Assembly (NCBI GenBank): GCA_017414605.1
Contig: JAFQLG010000042.1
Location: 1 to 64,000 of the forward strand
Source: Clostridia bacterium
GTDB taxonomy: Bacteria > Bacillota_A > Clostridia > Oscillospirales > CAG-272
Length of the DNA stretch: 64,000 nucleotides
Reading direction: 5' to 3'
A program made the position numbers and the translations under genes. The notes beneath the pieces are model-generated. The model did no database searches. It was not told where the DNA came from and saw nothing but the letters and a program-made list of their open reading frames with translations. Of this stretch, positions 44,062 through 53,529 are shown one piece after another; position 1 is the first letter of the stretch; each line of letters starts with the position of its first letter.

Positions 44062-45573
44062 TTACCACTCGGAGTCGTCCCATTCGGAGTCGTCCCACTC
44101 GGAGTCGTCCCAATCGGGTATCCATTCATCGGAAGGATTGTTGTATTCCTCGATAGCCGCATCGCGAGCCTCATAGACCTCATCCGAGATCGTGGGCATA
44201 TTGTCTGCACTTGCCACTGCCTCAAATTCGAGTGAAATGGTCGAGGTTCCCTCACTTACAGACATATTTGTAGTTGCTTCGATACATCCGGTGATCTTTT
44301 CTCCGGCATTGACGGACGTAACAGTTGCATTTGTCGTCAACACAACGGTGTGATCTGCATACTCGGCAGTTATGTCTTCATTATATGTAGGCTCCCAGGT
44401 TTCAATATCCATGGTATATGCCTTGAAATCGTCTACGTTGTATGACAACTCTACAGACACGATATCTCCACCTGCATTTATCTTGGAAAGATCTACCTTG
44501 CAATCAACGGAAAGCTTGGAATCTCCCTCAAGCATGATCTGTCCAAGCTCTTCAGAGTAATCATACGTGGAGTAAGGAAGCTGTGCATCAATTTTTGCGT
44601 TGAGCTGTACGGGCTTGCCCTCTGCATCAACCGTTACTTCACAGACGACGTTTAATGCGGCGGTCTTGCCGTCAGCTGTTGCGTAAATGTCTATTTCTGT
44701 CTTTCCGCCGTTTACGTTGATCATAGCGCTGAGCGTCTCACAGCCCAACTCCTGAGAGAACTCACTGTCAGCAACAAAGCTAAAACCAAGTCCGGTTATG
44801 GTTTCATATTCAGCATTGAACCAGAATTCAAGGCCAAGCTTGTCAACGTATTCCGACAATGCCTCCTTGGTCTGTGCTATCATATCATCCGTAACGCTGT
44901 CGGGGAATGCATTTTTATACTCTCCCATCAGCTCATCGGCAAGCTCGGTCAATGCTTTGTCAATATATTCAGCGCTGACGTAGTATTTGCCGTCACGATA
45001 GGTCATATCCTCAACGGATATTTCGGGAAGCCTCATATCGTATATGCTATCAAGGAATTCCTGAGTTTTATCATTTTCTTCCTCGCCTACCGACATGCTC
45101 TGTATGTAGTAGTAAATCGAATCGTCAACCGATCCGTACAAGCCGGAGCCGAATCCATCATCTGTAACGGTCACCAGCTTGAAGTCATCCTCAATAAACG
45201 TGTAGCTCTTGGAGCCTGCGACCTCGGAGTATATTACGCGATCCTTAATGCCGATGTATCCGGTTGCCGGGTCTTTGTCAACAGTTGTAGAGAACTTGAT
45301 CTCCAGAAGCAGCTTTGCAAGCTCAGCCTTGATCTGCTCTATTGCGTCCTGCATCTCAAGATCTTCTTCACCTTTAACTATTTCATCAACGTCTATTCCC
45401 TCATTGACGGAAGAGACTATTGAATCTATGTTCTTTTCAGGCACGTCAACCGGCGGCGGTGTGGTTTCAGAGGTGGTTTCCGAATCCGTCTCTCCTGTAC
45501 CCGGTTGATTACAAGATGCAAAGCTCAGTGCAATACATAAGATCAAAATGATCGACAATAAAAACTTTTTCAT
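44062..45573 (-). CDS. Lipoprotein of unknown function, 503 aa
   Basis: I start at the ATG at 45573 because AAAGGAG stands 7 bases before it and the sequence begins with a clean lipoprotein signal (lipobox FASC, Cys21); an in-frame ATG at 45594 lies 7 codons upstream. Residues 22-50 are a Thr/Ser/Pro linker. The rest is acidic with alternating beta-strand character (VTVDAEGKPVQL, LSVDCKVDLSKI). It resembles other uncharacterised Clostridia lipoproteins of the same size that I cannot name. The C-terminus ends in three WDDSE copies, giving a Trp/Asp/Ser/Glu tail. A consensus promoter and a clear terminator flank it, so it is a single-gene unit. Confidence 0.85.
   Translation of the reverse strand: MKKFLLSIILILCIALSFASCNQPGTGETDSETTSETTPPPVDVPEKNIDSIVSSVNEGIDVDEIVKGEEDLEMQDAIEQIKAELAKLLLEIKFSTTVDKDPATGYIGIKDRVIYSEVAGSKSYTFIEDDFKLVTVTDDGFGSGLYGSVDDSIYYYIQSMSVGEEENDKTQEFLDSIYDMRLPEISVEDMTYRDGKYYVSAEYIDKALTELADELMGEYKNAFPDSVTDDMIAQTKEALSEYVDKLGLEFWFNAEYETITGLGFSFVADSEFSQELGCETLSAMINVNGGKTEIDIYATADGKTAALNVVCEVTVDAEGKPVQLNAKIDAQLPYSTYDYSEELGQIMLEGDSKLSVDCKVDLSKINAGGDIVSVELSYNVDDFKAYTMDIETWEPTYNEDITAEYADHTVVLTTNATVTSVNAGEKITGCIEATTNMSVSEGTSTISLEFEAVASADNMPTISDEVYEARDAAIEEYNNPSDEWIPDWDDSEWDDSEWDDSEW
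44065..44112 (-). repeat. 15-bp repeats encoding the C-terminal WDDSE tail
   Basis: Three near-identical 15-base units at the 3' end of the lipoprotein gene, differing by one base, encode WDDSE repeats ending at the stop codon. Confidence 0.85.
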
Positions 45574-45620
45574 TTTTTTCTCCTTTGCTTTCATTTAAGA
45601 CATCTGAATGTCCTATGATC

Positions 45621-45649
45621 ATTATACAATGTTCTCATCGGTTTGTCAA
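45621..45649 (-). promoter_or_regulatory. Consensus promoter of the 503-aa lipoprotein gene
   Basis: TTGACA at 45649-45644 and TATAAT at 45626-45621 with a 17-base spacer, about 48 bases upstream of the start codon. Confidence 0.8.
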
Positions 45650-45740
45650 TAAAAACCTTTGGTGGTGACTCGGGTATTCGCCGCGAAAGGCGACGGATAT
45701 ATACATGTTTGGCGATATGCTGACAAATAACGCATAACAA

Positions 45741-45767
45741 AAAAGCAGACGCGCCACGTCTGCTTTT
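45741..45767 (-). terminator. Rho-independent terminator of the DUF815 ATPase gene
   Basis: AAAAGCAGACG and CGTCTGCTTTT form a perfect 11-bp stem with a 5-base loop. T-runs flank both sides, so it may work in both directions. It lies 6 bases after the stop codon. Confidence 0.9.
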
Positions 45768-45772
45768 TTCGG

Positions 45773-47089
45773 TTATTTAATTGAAAGTCCGCAAAGATGA
45801 TTGATGAACTGCTGCGCCGTTCTGCCCGATATTCCTCCGCCCAGCATCTCCCACTTGTGAGCCTCGGCGATGAGTTGTTCTCTTTCCATTTTGATCTCGG
45901 GGTGGCGCGCGGCAAGAGCCACGACAATTTCGTCAAATTCGCGCCTTGACGGCTTGAAATAGCCAATAGACAGTCCAAATCTGTTGACGAGTGACAGCTT
46001 TTCTTCAATGGTTTCGGAACGGTGCATATCTCCGTCTTGAGTGACGTCGTTTCTGTCCTTCCAGGTTTCCTTGATAAGATGACGCCGGTTGGACGTGGCA
46101 TAAATAAGTACGTTGTCGGGCTTTGTCTCAACGCCGCCCTCGATTATGGCCTTGAGATATTTATACTCTATTTCGCTCTCCTCAAAGGAAAGATCATCCA
46201 TGTAGATTATAAAGCGGTAATTGCGGTTTTTTATTTCGGATATCACGCGCGACAGACAGCCAAACTGATGCTTGTATATCTCTATCATGCGCAGACCGCG
46301 GTCGTAGTATTGATTGACGATAGCCTTTATGCTGGTCGATTTTCCCGTTCCGCTGTCACCGTAAAGCAAAAGGTTGTTAGCTCCTCTGCCCGAAACAAAC
46401 GCCTCGGTATTGTCGATAAGCGCTCGCTTTTGCGATTCATAGCCGATGAGCGAGGACAGATGCACAGGTTCCATATTGGTTATGGCGTTGAACTTAAAGG
46501 AAACGCAATTTTCGTCCGTTTCAATTCGGAATGCCTTATTGAGACCGAACATACCTACGCCGTATTTTTTGTAGAAATCGGCAACGAGATAAAATACCGC
46601 CTCGCCGTCACGTGCTTGTTCAATCTGCTTGGATAACGCTTTTACCTTTTCGCTGACGCTTTTGTTGAAGATCTGCTCTCTTTTTTCAATTGCGCGATAG
46701 TCTGAAAGAACCGAAAAGCAGTTTATTCCAAGAGCCTTTTCAATAGCCGAAAAGTCAAAGTCAAACAGCGCCTTGAACACCGAAAAATCGTTTATCGCAA
46801 AGCCGTTCACCGTTCCCTCCTGAACGCCTGCCTTTTCATAGGTCAGGCTAAAGGGGTTTTCGTCCGTTATCATCAGAAAGGTTAGATAATTGTGCCATAG
46901 GTTGTCGTCAAAGCCGTATTTTGTGGCAAGTTCCAACAGTCGTCTTACCTCGGCGTATATTCGCGTGCGCAACTCGTCGTCCGAGGCGCTTTTTGCGTCA
47001 AAATCCTTGAAAACGCGGCCAAGATTCTTTATTATCTCGTGCTCCGCGCTGTCGCGGTAAATTATCAGATTGGATGTTTCACGATACAT
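45773..47089 (-). CDS. DUF815-family ATPase
   Basis: 438 aa; ATG with CAGGAG upstream. Walker [10 protein letters not shown] begins at residue 244, and Walker [11 protein letters not shown] follows some 45 residues later, then a sensor-like [10 protein letters not shown]. The N-terminal half (1-200) is a family-specific helical region. The middle [11 protein letters not shown] segment before the Walker A is typical of DUF815 AAA+ proteins, widespread in Clostridia; their target is unknown. The gene starts 21 bases after the small zinc-ribbon membrane protein. Confidence 0.9.
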   Translation of the reverse strand: MYRETSNLIIYRDSAEHEIIKNLGRVFKDFDAKSASDDELRTRIYAEVRRLLELATKYGFDDNLWHNYLTFLMITDENPFSLTYEKAGVQEGTVNGFAINDFSVFKALFDFDFSAIEKALGINCFSVLSDYRAIEKREQIFNKSVSEKVKALSKQIEQARDGEAVFYLVADFYKKYGVGMFGLNKAFRIETDENCVSFKFNAITNMEPVHLSSLIGYESQKRALIDNTEAFVSGRGANNLLLYGDSGTGKSTSIKAIVNQYYDRGLRMIEIYKHQFGCLSRVISEIKNRNYRFIIYMDDLSFEESEIEYKYLKAIIEGGVETKPDNVLIYATSNRRHLIKETWKDRNDVTQDGDMHRSETIEEKLSLVNRFGLSIGYFKPSRREFDEIVVALAARHPEIKMEREQLIAEAHKWEMLGGGISGRTAQQFINHLCGLSIK

Positions 47090-47110
47090 TTTGTTCTCCT
47101 GTTCTGTTTG

Positions 47111-47548
47111 TTACATAAAAAGAGCAAATACCGCAGCGCCTTGCGCAAACACGCCCGCCTCTATCAAGGCGAAAATAACGGAAACTGCCGCGGGAATAAC
47201 AAACTCGACAAGCACTACGGCAACGGTGAAGATAACCTTATACACTGTTTTGTGCGGACTCGTAAGCATAAGAATTATTCCAAGAGGCGCCATGAATATT
47301 GTTGCAAGCAAAATGCACCACCAGGTGTGATACCATTCCACAAAAACGACTCTGCCGGACGAAGAACGACGGCGATGCTTTTGTTTTTTAGGCGGCTTTC
47401 TGTTACCTGCCCTCATTTCCTCGGGACAGACCTTTCCGCAAAGAGGACAGTTGTCGCCCGCAAAATAACATTCACAATCGGGACATTTATTAAGATCGGG
47501 GCGGTCAAGCTCCTCGGGGTTGTCAAACGCGCCAAGCATTTTTCCCAT
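47111..47548 (-). CDS. Small zinc-ribbon membrane protein
   Basis: 145 aa; ATG with AAGGAG upstream. Residues 22-41 carry CPDCECYFAGDNCPLCG, a four-cysteine zinc-ribbon pattern. A Lys/Arg-rich linker follows, then two membrane helices (about 75-95 and 103-130). I do not know a named family. It lies 83 bases after aspS and 21 bases before the DUF815 ATPase gene, and may work with the ATPase at the membrane. Confidence 0.8.
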   Translation of the reverse strand: MGKMLGAFDNPEELDRPDLNKCPDCECYFAGDNCPLCGKVCPEEMRAGNRKPPKKQKHRRRSSSGRVVFVEWYHTWWCILLATIFMAPLGIILMLTSPHKTVYKVIFTVAVVLVEFVIPAAVSVIFALIEAGVFAQGAAVFALFM

Positions 47549-47631
47549 AGTTTTTCTCCTTTTTGAGAGTATATTGCAAACGGGGAGAAACCTGCATCAA
47601 AAAACAGATCCCGCCCCTTTTGCGTGTATGA

Positions 47632-49422
47632 TTATTCTTGGTCTATAACTGCGATAGAAAGGTCAGCGAGCGCCTTGGCGTCCGCAGGAGCGGGACAGCC
47701 CGACATAAGCTCGCTTGCATTCTGTACCTTGGGGAATGCGAGGACATCACGCAGAGAATCCGCGCCGCTCATTACCATTGCAAGACGGTCAAGTCCCATT
47801 CCCGAGCCGCCGTGCGGAGGTGCGCCGTACTTGTACGCTTCAACAAGGAAGCCGAACTTCGCCTCTATCTCCTCGGGGGTAAGTCCCAATGCCTTGAACA
47901 TCTTTTCCTGCAGCTGCCAGTCGGTTATTCTGATAGAACCAGAAAGCAGCTCGGTGCCGTTAAGTACCATATCGTAGCATTTTGCGCGAACGCTGCCGGG
48001 GTCGCTCTCAAGCATGGGGAGGCACTCCTCAAGAGGCATAGTGAAAGGATGATGCATTGCGTCCCAATGCTGTGTTTCTTCATTCCACTCAAAGAAGGGG
48101 AATTCGGTTATCCACAGGAAGTTGAACTTGCCCTCGGGGATCATATCAAGCTTTCTTGCAAGGATGTTGCGGAGCGCGCCGAGGGTGGGAAGAACCACCT
48201 TGTCCTTGTCCGCGCAGATAAGCATAACGTCACCGCGCTCAAATCCAACTGCCGCATATATAGCCTCAAGCTGATCGGGTGTCATAAATTTTGCGAAGGA
48301 GCAATTGGGCGCCTCGTCTGCCCAACGGACGTATGCAAGTCCCTTGGCGCCGATTCCCTTTGCATGCTCGGTGAGCTTGTCTATCTCTTTTCTGGTAAGA
48401 GTTGCAGCCGCGTTCTTTGCAACTATGCAACGAACCGATCCACCGTTTTCAATAGCAGACTTGAATACCACGAACTCGCTATCCTTAACACACTCGGAAA
48501 TGTTCTGTATCTCCATGCCAAAGCGAGTATCGGGCTTGTCCGAGCCATATCTTTCCATAGCCTCGTGGAAGGTAAGACGCTGCATAGGCGTTTCTATCTC
48601 AACGTCAAGCACTTCCTTGAACACTCTCTTGATAAAGCCCTCGTTCATAGACATAATGTCTTCCATTGTAGCAAAGGACATCTCAAGGTCTATCTGGGTA
48701 AACTCGGGTTGACGGTCAGCGCGCAGGTCCTCGTCGCGGAAGCAACGCGCAAGCTGAATGTAGCGGTCAAAGCCCGAAAGCATAAGCAGCTGCTTATAGA
48801 TCTGGGGCGACTGAGGAAGCGCATAAAAGCTTCCTTTGTGAATTCTGGAGGGAACGAGGTAGTCGCGCGCGCCCTCGGGAGTCGCCTTGATCATCATTGG
48901 GGTTTCTATCTCGTAAAATCCGTTTTCGTAGTAATATTCTCTTGCAACGCGAGCAATATCGTGTCGCATTTTAATATTCTTCTGAAGCTCGGGGCGACGA
49001 AGATCGACGTAACGGAACTTGAGCGCCGTTTCGTCCTTCACCTTTTTGGAGTCGCTCACCTCAAAGGGAGGTGTCTGGGCTGCGGAAAGCACCTTCATAC
49101 TCTCAACGTATATCTCGATCTTACCCGTGGGAATGTTGAGATTTACCGCACCCTCGCCGCGAGGTCTTACCGTACCGTGAACACAAAGCACGTACTCTGC
49201 GCGGCAACCGAACGCCTTATCAAACACTTCACGATCGGTTGTGCCGTCGAACGCGAGCTGAACGATACCTGTTCTGTCGCGCAGGTCTATGAATATGAGC
49301 GCACCAAGGTCTCTCTGTCTCTGCACCCAACCCATAACGCATATTTTTTCGCCTATCATGCCCTCGTTGACCTGGGCACAATAACAGCTTCTTTTATCCT
49401 CGTTAGTTAAAAATTCTGCCAT
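47632..49422 (-). CDS. aspS: Aspartyl-tRNA synthetase
   Basis: 596 aa, the length of bacterial AspRS; ATG with GAGAGGAAAG upstream. The N-terminal OB-fold anticodon-binding domain (residues 1-110) has GWVQRQRDLGALIFIDLRDR. Class II motif 2 is FRDEDLRADRQPEFTQIDLE, and motif 3 ends GSGMGLDRLAM. The GAD insertion lies near 280-420. It charges tRNA-Asp. It lies 28 bases after the phosphoribosyltransferase gene, within the run 52315 to 47632. No T-box leader is seen. Confidence 0.97.
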   Translation of the reverse strand: MAEFLTNEDKRSCYCAQVNEGMIGEKICVMGWVQRQRDLGALIFIDLRDRTGIVQLAFDGTTDREVFDKAFGCRAEYVLCVHGTVRPRGEGAVNLNIPTGKIEIYVESMKVLSAAQTPPFEVSDSKKVKDETALKFRYVDLRRPELQKNIKMRHDIARVAREYYYENGFYEIETPMMIKATPEGARDYLVPSRIHKGSFYALPQSPQIYKQLLMLSGFDRYIQLARCFRDEDLRADRQPEFTQIDLEMSFATMEDIMSMNEGFIKRVFKEVLDVEIETPMQRLTFHEAMERYGSDKPDTRFGMEIQNISECVKDSEFVVFKSAIENGGSVRCIVAKNAAATLTRKEIDKLTEHAKGIGAKGLAYVRWADEAPNCSFAKFMTPDQLEAIYAAVGFERGDVMLICADKDKVVLPTLGALRNILARKLDMIPEGKFNFLWITEFPFFEWNEETQHWDAMHHPFTMPLEECLPMLESDPGSVRAKCYDMVLNGTELLSGSIRITDWQLQEKMFKALGLTPEEIEAKFGFLVEAYKYGAPPHGGSGMGLDRLAMVMSGADSLRDVLAFPKVQNASELMSGCPAPADAKALADLSIAVIDQE

Positions 49423-49450
49423 TTTTCTTTCCTCTCTGTAGAATTTATCC

Positions 49451-50014
49451 TTAAGCTAAAGGTTGTCCGTTCTTATCGAACAATGGAAGTTTTTCGAGAT
49501 ATATGAGATCATCTCTGTCAGCCGCTTCGCCCTCTGCCAGAATAGCCATTCTTCCGCATATCTCTCCGCCCGCGAGCTTTACGAGCTCTTCAACCGCGCG
49601 GAGTGACTCGCCCGTTGAAATAACGTCGTCAACGATAAGTATTCTCTTGCCGCGCATAAGATCCGCATCCGCCGTGTCGAGATACAGCTTTTGCACCTTT
49701 TCCGTTGTTATGGATTTTACAACCGCCTCGAAAACGCCGGTCATATAGAGCTTGGGAGCCTTGCGCGCCAGGAAATATTTCTGATTTCCCGCAAGACGCG
49801 CCATTTCATGCACAAGCGGAATTCCCTTTGCCTCGGCGCTTATCATGTAATCATATTCGGGAGCCTTTTTGAGAAGCTGCTCGGAGCAAGCCGTTGTAAG
49901 CTCGGGATCGCCGAAAATAACAAAGCCCGCAATCTGCAAGCTGTCGTTCAAGGGACAAATAGGAAGGTCGCGCTCAAGACCGGCAACCGTTATTCTGTAA
50001 TACTTCTGTTCCAT
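49451..50014 (-). CDS. Phosphoribosyltransferase (adenine phosphoribosyltransferase-like)
   Basis: 187 aa from the ATG at 50014, which has GGAGG upstream; an in-frame ATG at 50035 overlaps thiI and is unlikely. The PRPP-binding motif ILIVDDVISTGESLRAV sits at about residues 125-141, with the AEAKGIPL segment before it, as in purine PRTases. The Lys/Tyr region (KAPKLYMTGVF) is similar to clostridial APRT-like enzymes rather than to E. coli Apt. Likely purine salvage. It lies between thiI and aspS. Confidence 0.87.
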   Translation of the reverse strand: MEQKYYRITVAGLERDLPICPLNDSLQIAGFVIFGDPELTTACSEQLLKKAPEYDYMISAEAKGIPLVHEMARLAGNQKYFLARKAPKLYMTGVFEAVVKSITTEKVQKLYLDTADADLMRGKRILIVDDVISTGESLRAVEELVKLAGGEICGRMAILAEGEAADRDDLIYLEKLPLFDKNGQPLA

Positions 50015-50035
50015 AGTTATTCCTCCGTAGGTCAA

Positions 50036-51214
50036 TCAATATGCCTGTGCTCTTATAGTGTAAGCGCCGTCAATAGCCTCTTGTGCCAGCGCTTCAAAAT
50101 CAAGTTTTCTTTCCTCAACAAGCACCTTTTCAAGCTGGGGCTTGGTTCTCGGATGCTTGGGAGTGAAGACTGTACAGCAGTCCTCATAGGGCTCGATAGA
50201 TATATCAAAAGTGCCTATTTTACGCGATATTTCAACTATTTCTTCCTTATCCATGCCTATACAGGGACGAAGAACGGGAATGCTTGCTGCATCGTCAGTA
50301 ACTGCGATAGCCTCCATAGTCTGAGATGCCACCTGTCCCAAGGACTCGCCTGTAATGAGGCACTTGCTGTCGTGCTGTGCCGCGATCCTTGATGCGATGT
50401 ACATCATGTATCGGCGCAAAAGCAGTGTGAAATAATCCTCCTCGCAGTGCTTTACAAGCTCTTCCTGTATTTTGGTCAGCGATACTACGTGAACGTAAAT
50501 ATCACCGGTGTATGCCGCGATAGTTCTTGCAAGTCTTATGACCTTGTCTTTTGCCAGCTCGCTGGTGTAAGGAATGGATTCAAAATGAACTGCCTCAACG
50601 CGCAGTCCGCGCTTTGCCATCATATAGCCTGCAACGGGGGAATCTATTCCTCCCGACAAAAGCAGCATGCCGTGTCCTCCTGTTCCAACGGGAATTCCGC
50701 CCGCACCCTTGAACTGACCTGCATGAACGTAAGCCGCTCTTTCTCTTATCTCCACCTTAACGGTGATCTCGGGGTTGCGCACGTCAACGCGTATCCTGCC
50801 GCCCGTAGCCTCAAGGATCTCTGCACCAATTTCACCTGCAAGCTCCATGGAATTTAGGGGGAAAGTCTTATCACTTCTCTTGCCCTCAACCTTGAAGCTC
50901 TTTTTGCCCGCCAAAAACGGCGGAATGTATTCTCTTGTTACTCTCTTGATATCATCAAGGTTTTTCTCACAGACCGCGGCTCTGCCTACGGCAACGATTC
51001 CAAATGTCTTTACTGCTTCCTCAAACATTGCGTCTATATCGGCAAAATCGTCCATAGGCTCAATGTATATAGTGCTCTGCGCTCTTGAAATATCAAAGCT
51101 TCCGCACTTTTTTGCGCGGCGGCGGAGCTCTTTGCACAAAATGTCCTCAAAATAGCGCTTGTTTGCACCCTTTAGGATTATCTCGCCGTATTTACAAAGT
51201 AAGATCTCTCTCAT
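50036..51214 (-). CDS. thiI: tRNA 4-thiouridine sulfurtransferase
   Basis: 392 aa from the ATG at 51214 with GAGG upstream; an in-frame GTG at 51223 is less well placed. It has a ferredoxin-like N-terminus, a THUMP domain (about 60-165), and the PP-loop SGGIDS at 187-192, then a C-terminal domain. No C-terminal rhodanese domain is present, typical of Firmicutes. It makes s4U in tRNA and feeds thiamine sulfur in some bacteria. It overlaps no gene: 15 bases after the exonuclease and 21 before the phosphoribosyltransferase. Confidence 0.95.
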   Translation of the reverse strand: MREILLCKYGEIILKGANKRYFEDILCKELRRRAKKCGSFDISRAQSTIYIEPMDDFADIDAMFEEAVKTFGIVAVGRAAVCEKNLDDIKRVTREYIPPFLAGKKSFKVEGKRSDKTFPLNSMELAGEIGAEILEATGGRIRVDVRNPEITVKVEIRERAAYVHAGQFKGAGGIPVGTGGHGMLLLSGGIDSPVAGYMMAKRGLRVEAVHFESIPYTSELAKDKVIRLARTIAAYTGDIYVHVVSLTKIQEELVKHCEEDYFTLLLRRYMMYIASRIAAQHDSKCLITGESLGQVASQTMEAIAVTDDAASIPVLRPCIGMDKEEIVEISRKIGTFDISIEPYEDCCTVFTPKHPRTKPQLEKVLVEERKLDFEALAQEAIDGAYTIRAQAY

Positions 51215-51229
51215 AGCTCTCACCTCTCA

Positions 51230-52315
51230 TCAAGCCTTGGAATAGTAATTGGGGAAAAGCTTTTCCCACACCTTCATACATCCGATGGTGTCGGCGATAG
51301 AGGTGTGGGCAACGCCGTCCCATTCAACGCCCAGCGCAGCCATGGCGTCCGTGAGCGAAGCATGATTGAGCTCGGGCAGATGCTCGTGTGCAAATCTTAC
51401 GAATTCGTTTGCGCAGCAGCGCGTCTTTGATTTAAGTGCCTCGCGCTCCGCTTCGGTATCGTATATGTACTTTATGTGGCTGTAATCGGTTGAAACGCCG
51501 TACGCGATAATGTTGTCTGCTCCCGCAAAAATGTCTTTGATCTCGGGGATGAGCTCGTCGAGCAAGGGCGCGTCAGCCACCATATCGGGAGTGATTCCGT
51601 GTATTTTTTCGGTCTGCTTCCACTTCTTTTTGCGCGCGGGCTTTACTAACGTGTCCATTATTACCCTGCCCGTAGCATCGGTTATGGAGATCGAGATTAT
51701 CTCATCGTGATCGTAAACTCCCGTGAGCTCCAGGTCAAAGAACAGAACGCGCTCACGCTCCATACCGTAGTACGCGCCTCGGTAAAGGTCGCCTTCCTCG
51801 CGCCTTTGCGCCAGGTCTTCCTCATAGCATTTTTTGCAAAGCTTGCGGCGGTATCTTATGTCCTTTCCGCATTTTACGCATTCAAGAGGCAGTCTTACTG
51901 CGGTCTTTTTGTCGTAGAAGTAGAGCGTTGTTCCGTCGCCTTTAACTGTAAATGCAACAGGCTCCTCTATTACTTCGTAATGCATCTGGAGCAAGCGCTC
52001 CTTGGTATAATAACCGCAGGAAGCCGCCCTTTTTACGCTCATTCTCTCGATAGTAGAGCCGCTTTCAAGCTTTCTCTCCTCTTTTCTTGCTCGAGGGAAA
52101 TACCACTGCTCGGGCGGAGCCTCCACGACCTTATCGGCATCAAAATAATAGATTAGACTTCCGTCCTCCGCTCTGTCAAATGCCACGGGATCTCCTCCGG
52201 GCATCAGATGCATTTGCGTCAGGACACCGCGTGTCAGATAATTCTTTTTGTCAGCCTCAGCCCTTGACACGCGCTTTATCGTTGCGCCGGACTTCAGCTT
52301 TAGTGTGCTTTCCAC
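51230..52315 (-). CDS. DEDDh exonuclease with duplicated N-terminal module and zinc ribbon
   Basis: 361 aa from a GTG at 52315, with GGAGG 8 bases upstream; an in-frame ATG at 52375 has a poor ribosome site. Residues 1-65 and 70-135 are two copies of a small module (SGATIKRVS / SGSTIERMS, LTQMH / LLQMH, PVAF). A zinc ribbon follows (CVKCGKDI...LCKKCYEED). The exonuclease domain has DLELTG (Asp, Glu), YGVSTDYSHI (Asp) and HTSIADT (His, Asp), i.e. the DEDDh set of DnaQ-like exonucleases. It may act in RNA or DNA trimming. The N-terminal pair is unknown to me. It is the first gene before thiI, with its own promoter. Confidence 0.85.
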   Translation of the reverse strand: MESTLKLKSGATIKRVSRAEADKKNYLTRGVLTQMHLMPGGDPVAFDRAEDGSLIYYFDADKVVEAPPEQWYFPRARKEERKLESGSTIERMSVKRAASCGYYTKERLLQMHYEVIEEPVAFTVKGDGTTLYFYDKKTAVRLPLECVKCGKDIRYRRKLCKKCYEEDLAQRREEGDLYRGAYYGMERERVLFFDLELTGVYDHDEIISISITDATGRVIMDTLVKPARKKKWKQTEKIHGITPDMVADAPLLDELIPEIKDIFAGADNIIAYGVSTDYSHIKYIYDTEAEREALKSKTRCCANEFVRFAHEHLPELNHASLTDAMAALGVEWDGVAHTSIADTIGCMKVWEKLFPNYYSKA

Positions 52316-52438
52316 CTTTTTGTCCTCCAAGTCTTCTGCTCGCCGGGACAAAGCCACACCGACAGGGCGCGGCATCTTAGTCTTTCGCGAGCGAGATATA
52401 TATTAAAAATAATTATAAAACATAATCACGCATTTTAC

Positions 52439-52467
52439 ATTGTAGCACAAATGCCCCCCTTTTACAA
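52439..52467 (-). promoter_or_regulatory. Promoter of the exonuclease-thiI-aspS run
   Basis: TTGTAA at 52467-52462 and TACAAT at 52444-52439 with a 17-base spacer. The leader to the GTG start is about 120 bases. Confidence 0.45.
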
Positions 52468-52510
52468 GAGTTTTTTCAAAATTTCTATTTTTATTTGAAA
52501 CCGCTCAAAA

Positions 52511-52548
52511 AAAGAGCCTCTCCGGATCGATGCCCAAAGAGACTCTTT
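52511..52548 (-). terminator. Terminator of the transketolase genes
   Basis: AAAGAGTCTCT and AGAGGCTCTTT pair on the minus strand with one G-U pair around a 16-base loop, followed by TTTT. It lies 30 bases after the transketolase C-subunit stop. Confidence 0.65.
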
Positions 52549-52577
52549 TGAACGGCGATAACTATAAATCGCGTTTT

Positions 52578-53516
52578 TTATTTGAGGCTTACAGCCTTCT
52601 TTGCCTTATCTGCAATGTTTTGTGCGGTAAGACCGAACGCTTCGAGAAGCGCGGGAACGGTTCCCGAGCGGCCAAACTTATCCTCGATCCCCACTTTTAC
52701 GACGGGGACGGGACATTTTTCGCAAACCACGTCGCAAACGGCGCTTCCAAGTCCGCCTATAACGTTGTGCTCCTCTGCCGTTACGATAGCGCCCGTTTCA
52801 CGAGCCGCCTTTTCAATAATGTCCTCGTCAATGGGCTTTATGGTGTGGATATTGATAACTCTGGCGTCAATTCCTTCTCCCGCAAGAAGCTCTGCCGCTT
52901 CGCGCGCCATAGGAACCGTTGCGCCCGACGCGATAATGGTAACGTCCTTGCCATCTCTAAGCTGTACTCCCTTGCCAAGCTCAAATTTATAGTCGGGACG
53001 GTCGTTGAAAACCTCAACGGGAGCGCGGCCGAATCTCATATAGCAGGGGCCGTAATACTGCATAGCCGCCTCAACCGCTGCTCTCGCCTCAACGGCGTCG
53101 GAGGGATTGATGATGACCATTCCAGGTATGGTTCTCATAAGAGCAATGTCCTCAAGACACTGATGTGTTGCGCCGTCCTCACCAACGGTAATTCCCGCAT
53201 GAGTTGCGCCTATCTTTACGTTGAGATGGGGGTATCCTATGCTGTTTCTTACCTGCTCAAAGGCACGTCCTGCCGCGAACATTGCAAAGCTGGATGCAAA
53301 TGCCATCTTGCCTGCCGCCGCAAGTCCTGCGGCAACGCTCATCATATTTCCCTCAGCTATTCCGCAATCAAAAAATCTTTCGGGATGAGCCTTTTTGAAC
53401 ATTATGGTCTTGGTTGCTTCCGCAAGGTCCGCATCAAGCACCACGTAATCGTATTTATCGGCAAATTCTACCAGAGCCTTGCCGTAAGCTTCTCTTGTTG
53501 CTATCTTTTCTGCCAT
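52578..53516 (-). CDS. Transketolase C-terminal subunit
   Basis: 312 aa; ATG with GGAGG upstream. It contains the pyrimidine-binding and C-terminal transketolase domains: the catalytic Glu region (IAEGNMMSVAAGLA), GATHQCLEDIAL, and a final Rossmann-like domain (VTIIASGATV). It pairs with the N-terminal subunit encoded 13 bases upstream to form a complete thiamine-diphosphate transketolase, the split form common in Clostridia. It exchanges two-carbon units between sugar phosphates in the pentose-phosphate pathway. Confidence 0.95.
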   Translation of the reverse strand: MAEKIATREAYGKALVEFADKYDYVVLDADLAEATKTIMFKKAHPERFFDCGIAEGNMMSVAAGLAAAGKMAFASSFAMFAAGRAFEQVRNSIGYPHLNVKIGATHAGITVGEDGATHQCLEDIALMRTIPGMVIINPSDAVEARAAVEAAMQYYGPCYMRFGRAPVEVFNDRPDYKFELGKGVQLRDGKDVTIIASGATVPMAREAAELLAGEGIDARVINIHTIKPIDEDIIEKAARETGAIVTAEEHNVIGGLGSAVCDVVCEKCPVPVVKVGIEDKFGRSGTVPALLEAFGLTAQNIADKAKKAVSLK

Positions 53517-53529
53517 GACAAACCTCCGA

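Noticed and set aside
45646..46131. 161-codon frame on the minus strand inside the DUF815 ATPase gene
   Set aside because: It is an alternative-frame shadow of the well-supported ATPase.
47638..49410. 590-codon plus-strand frame opposite aspS
   Set aside because: It is a long antisense shadow created by codon bias of aspS, with no domain content or start signals.
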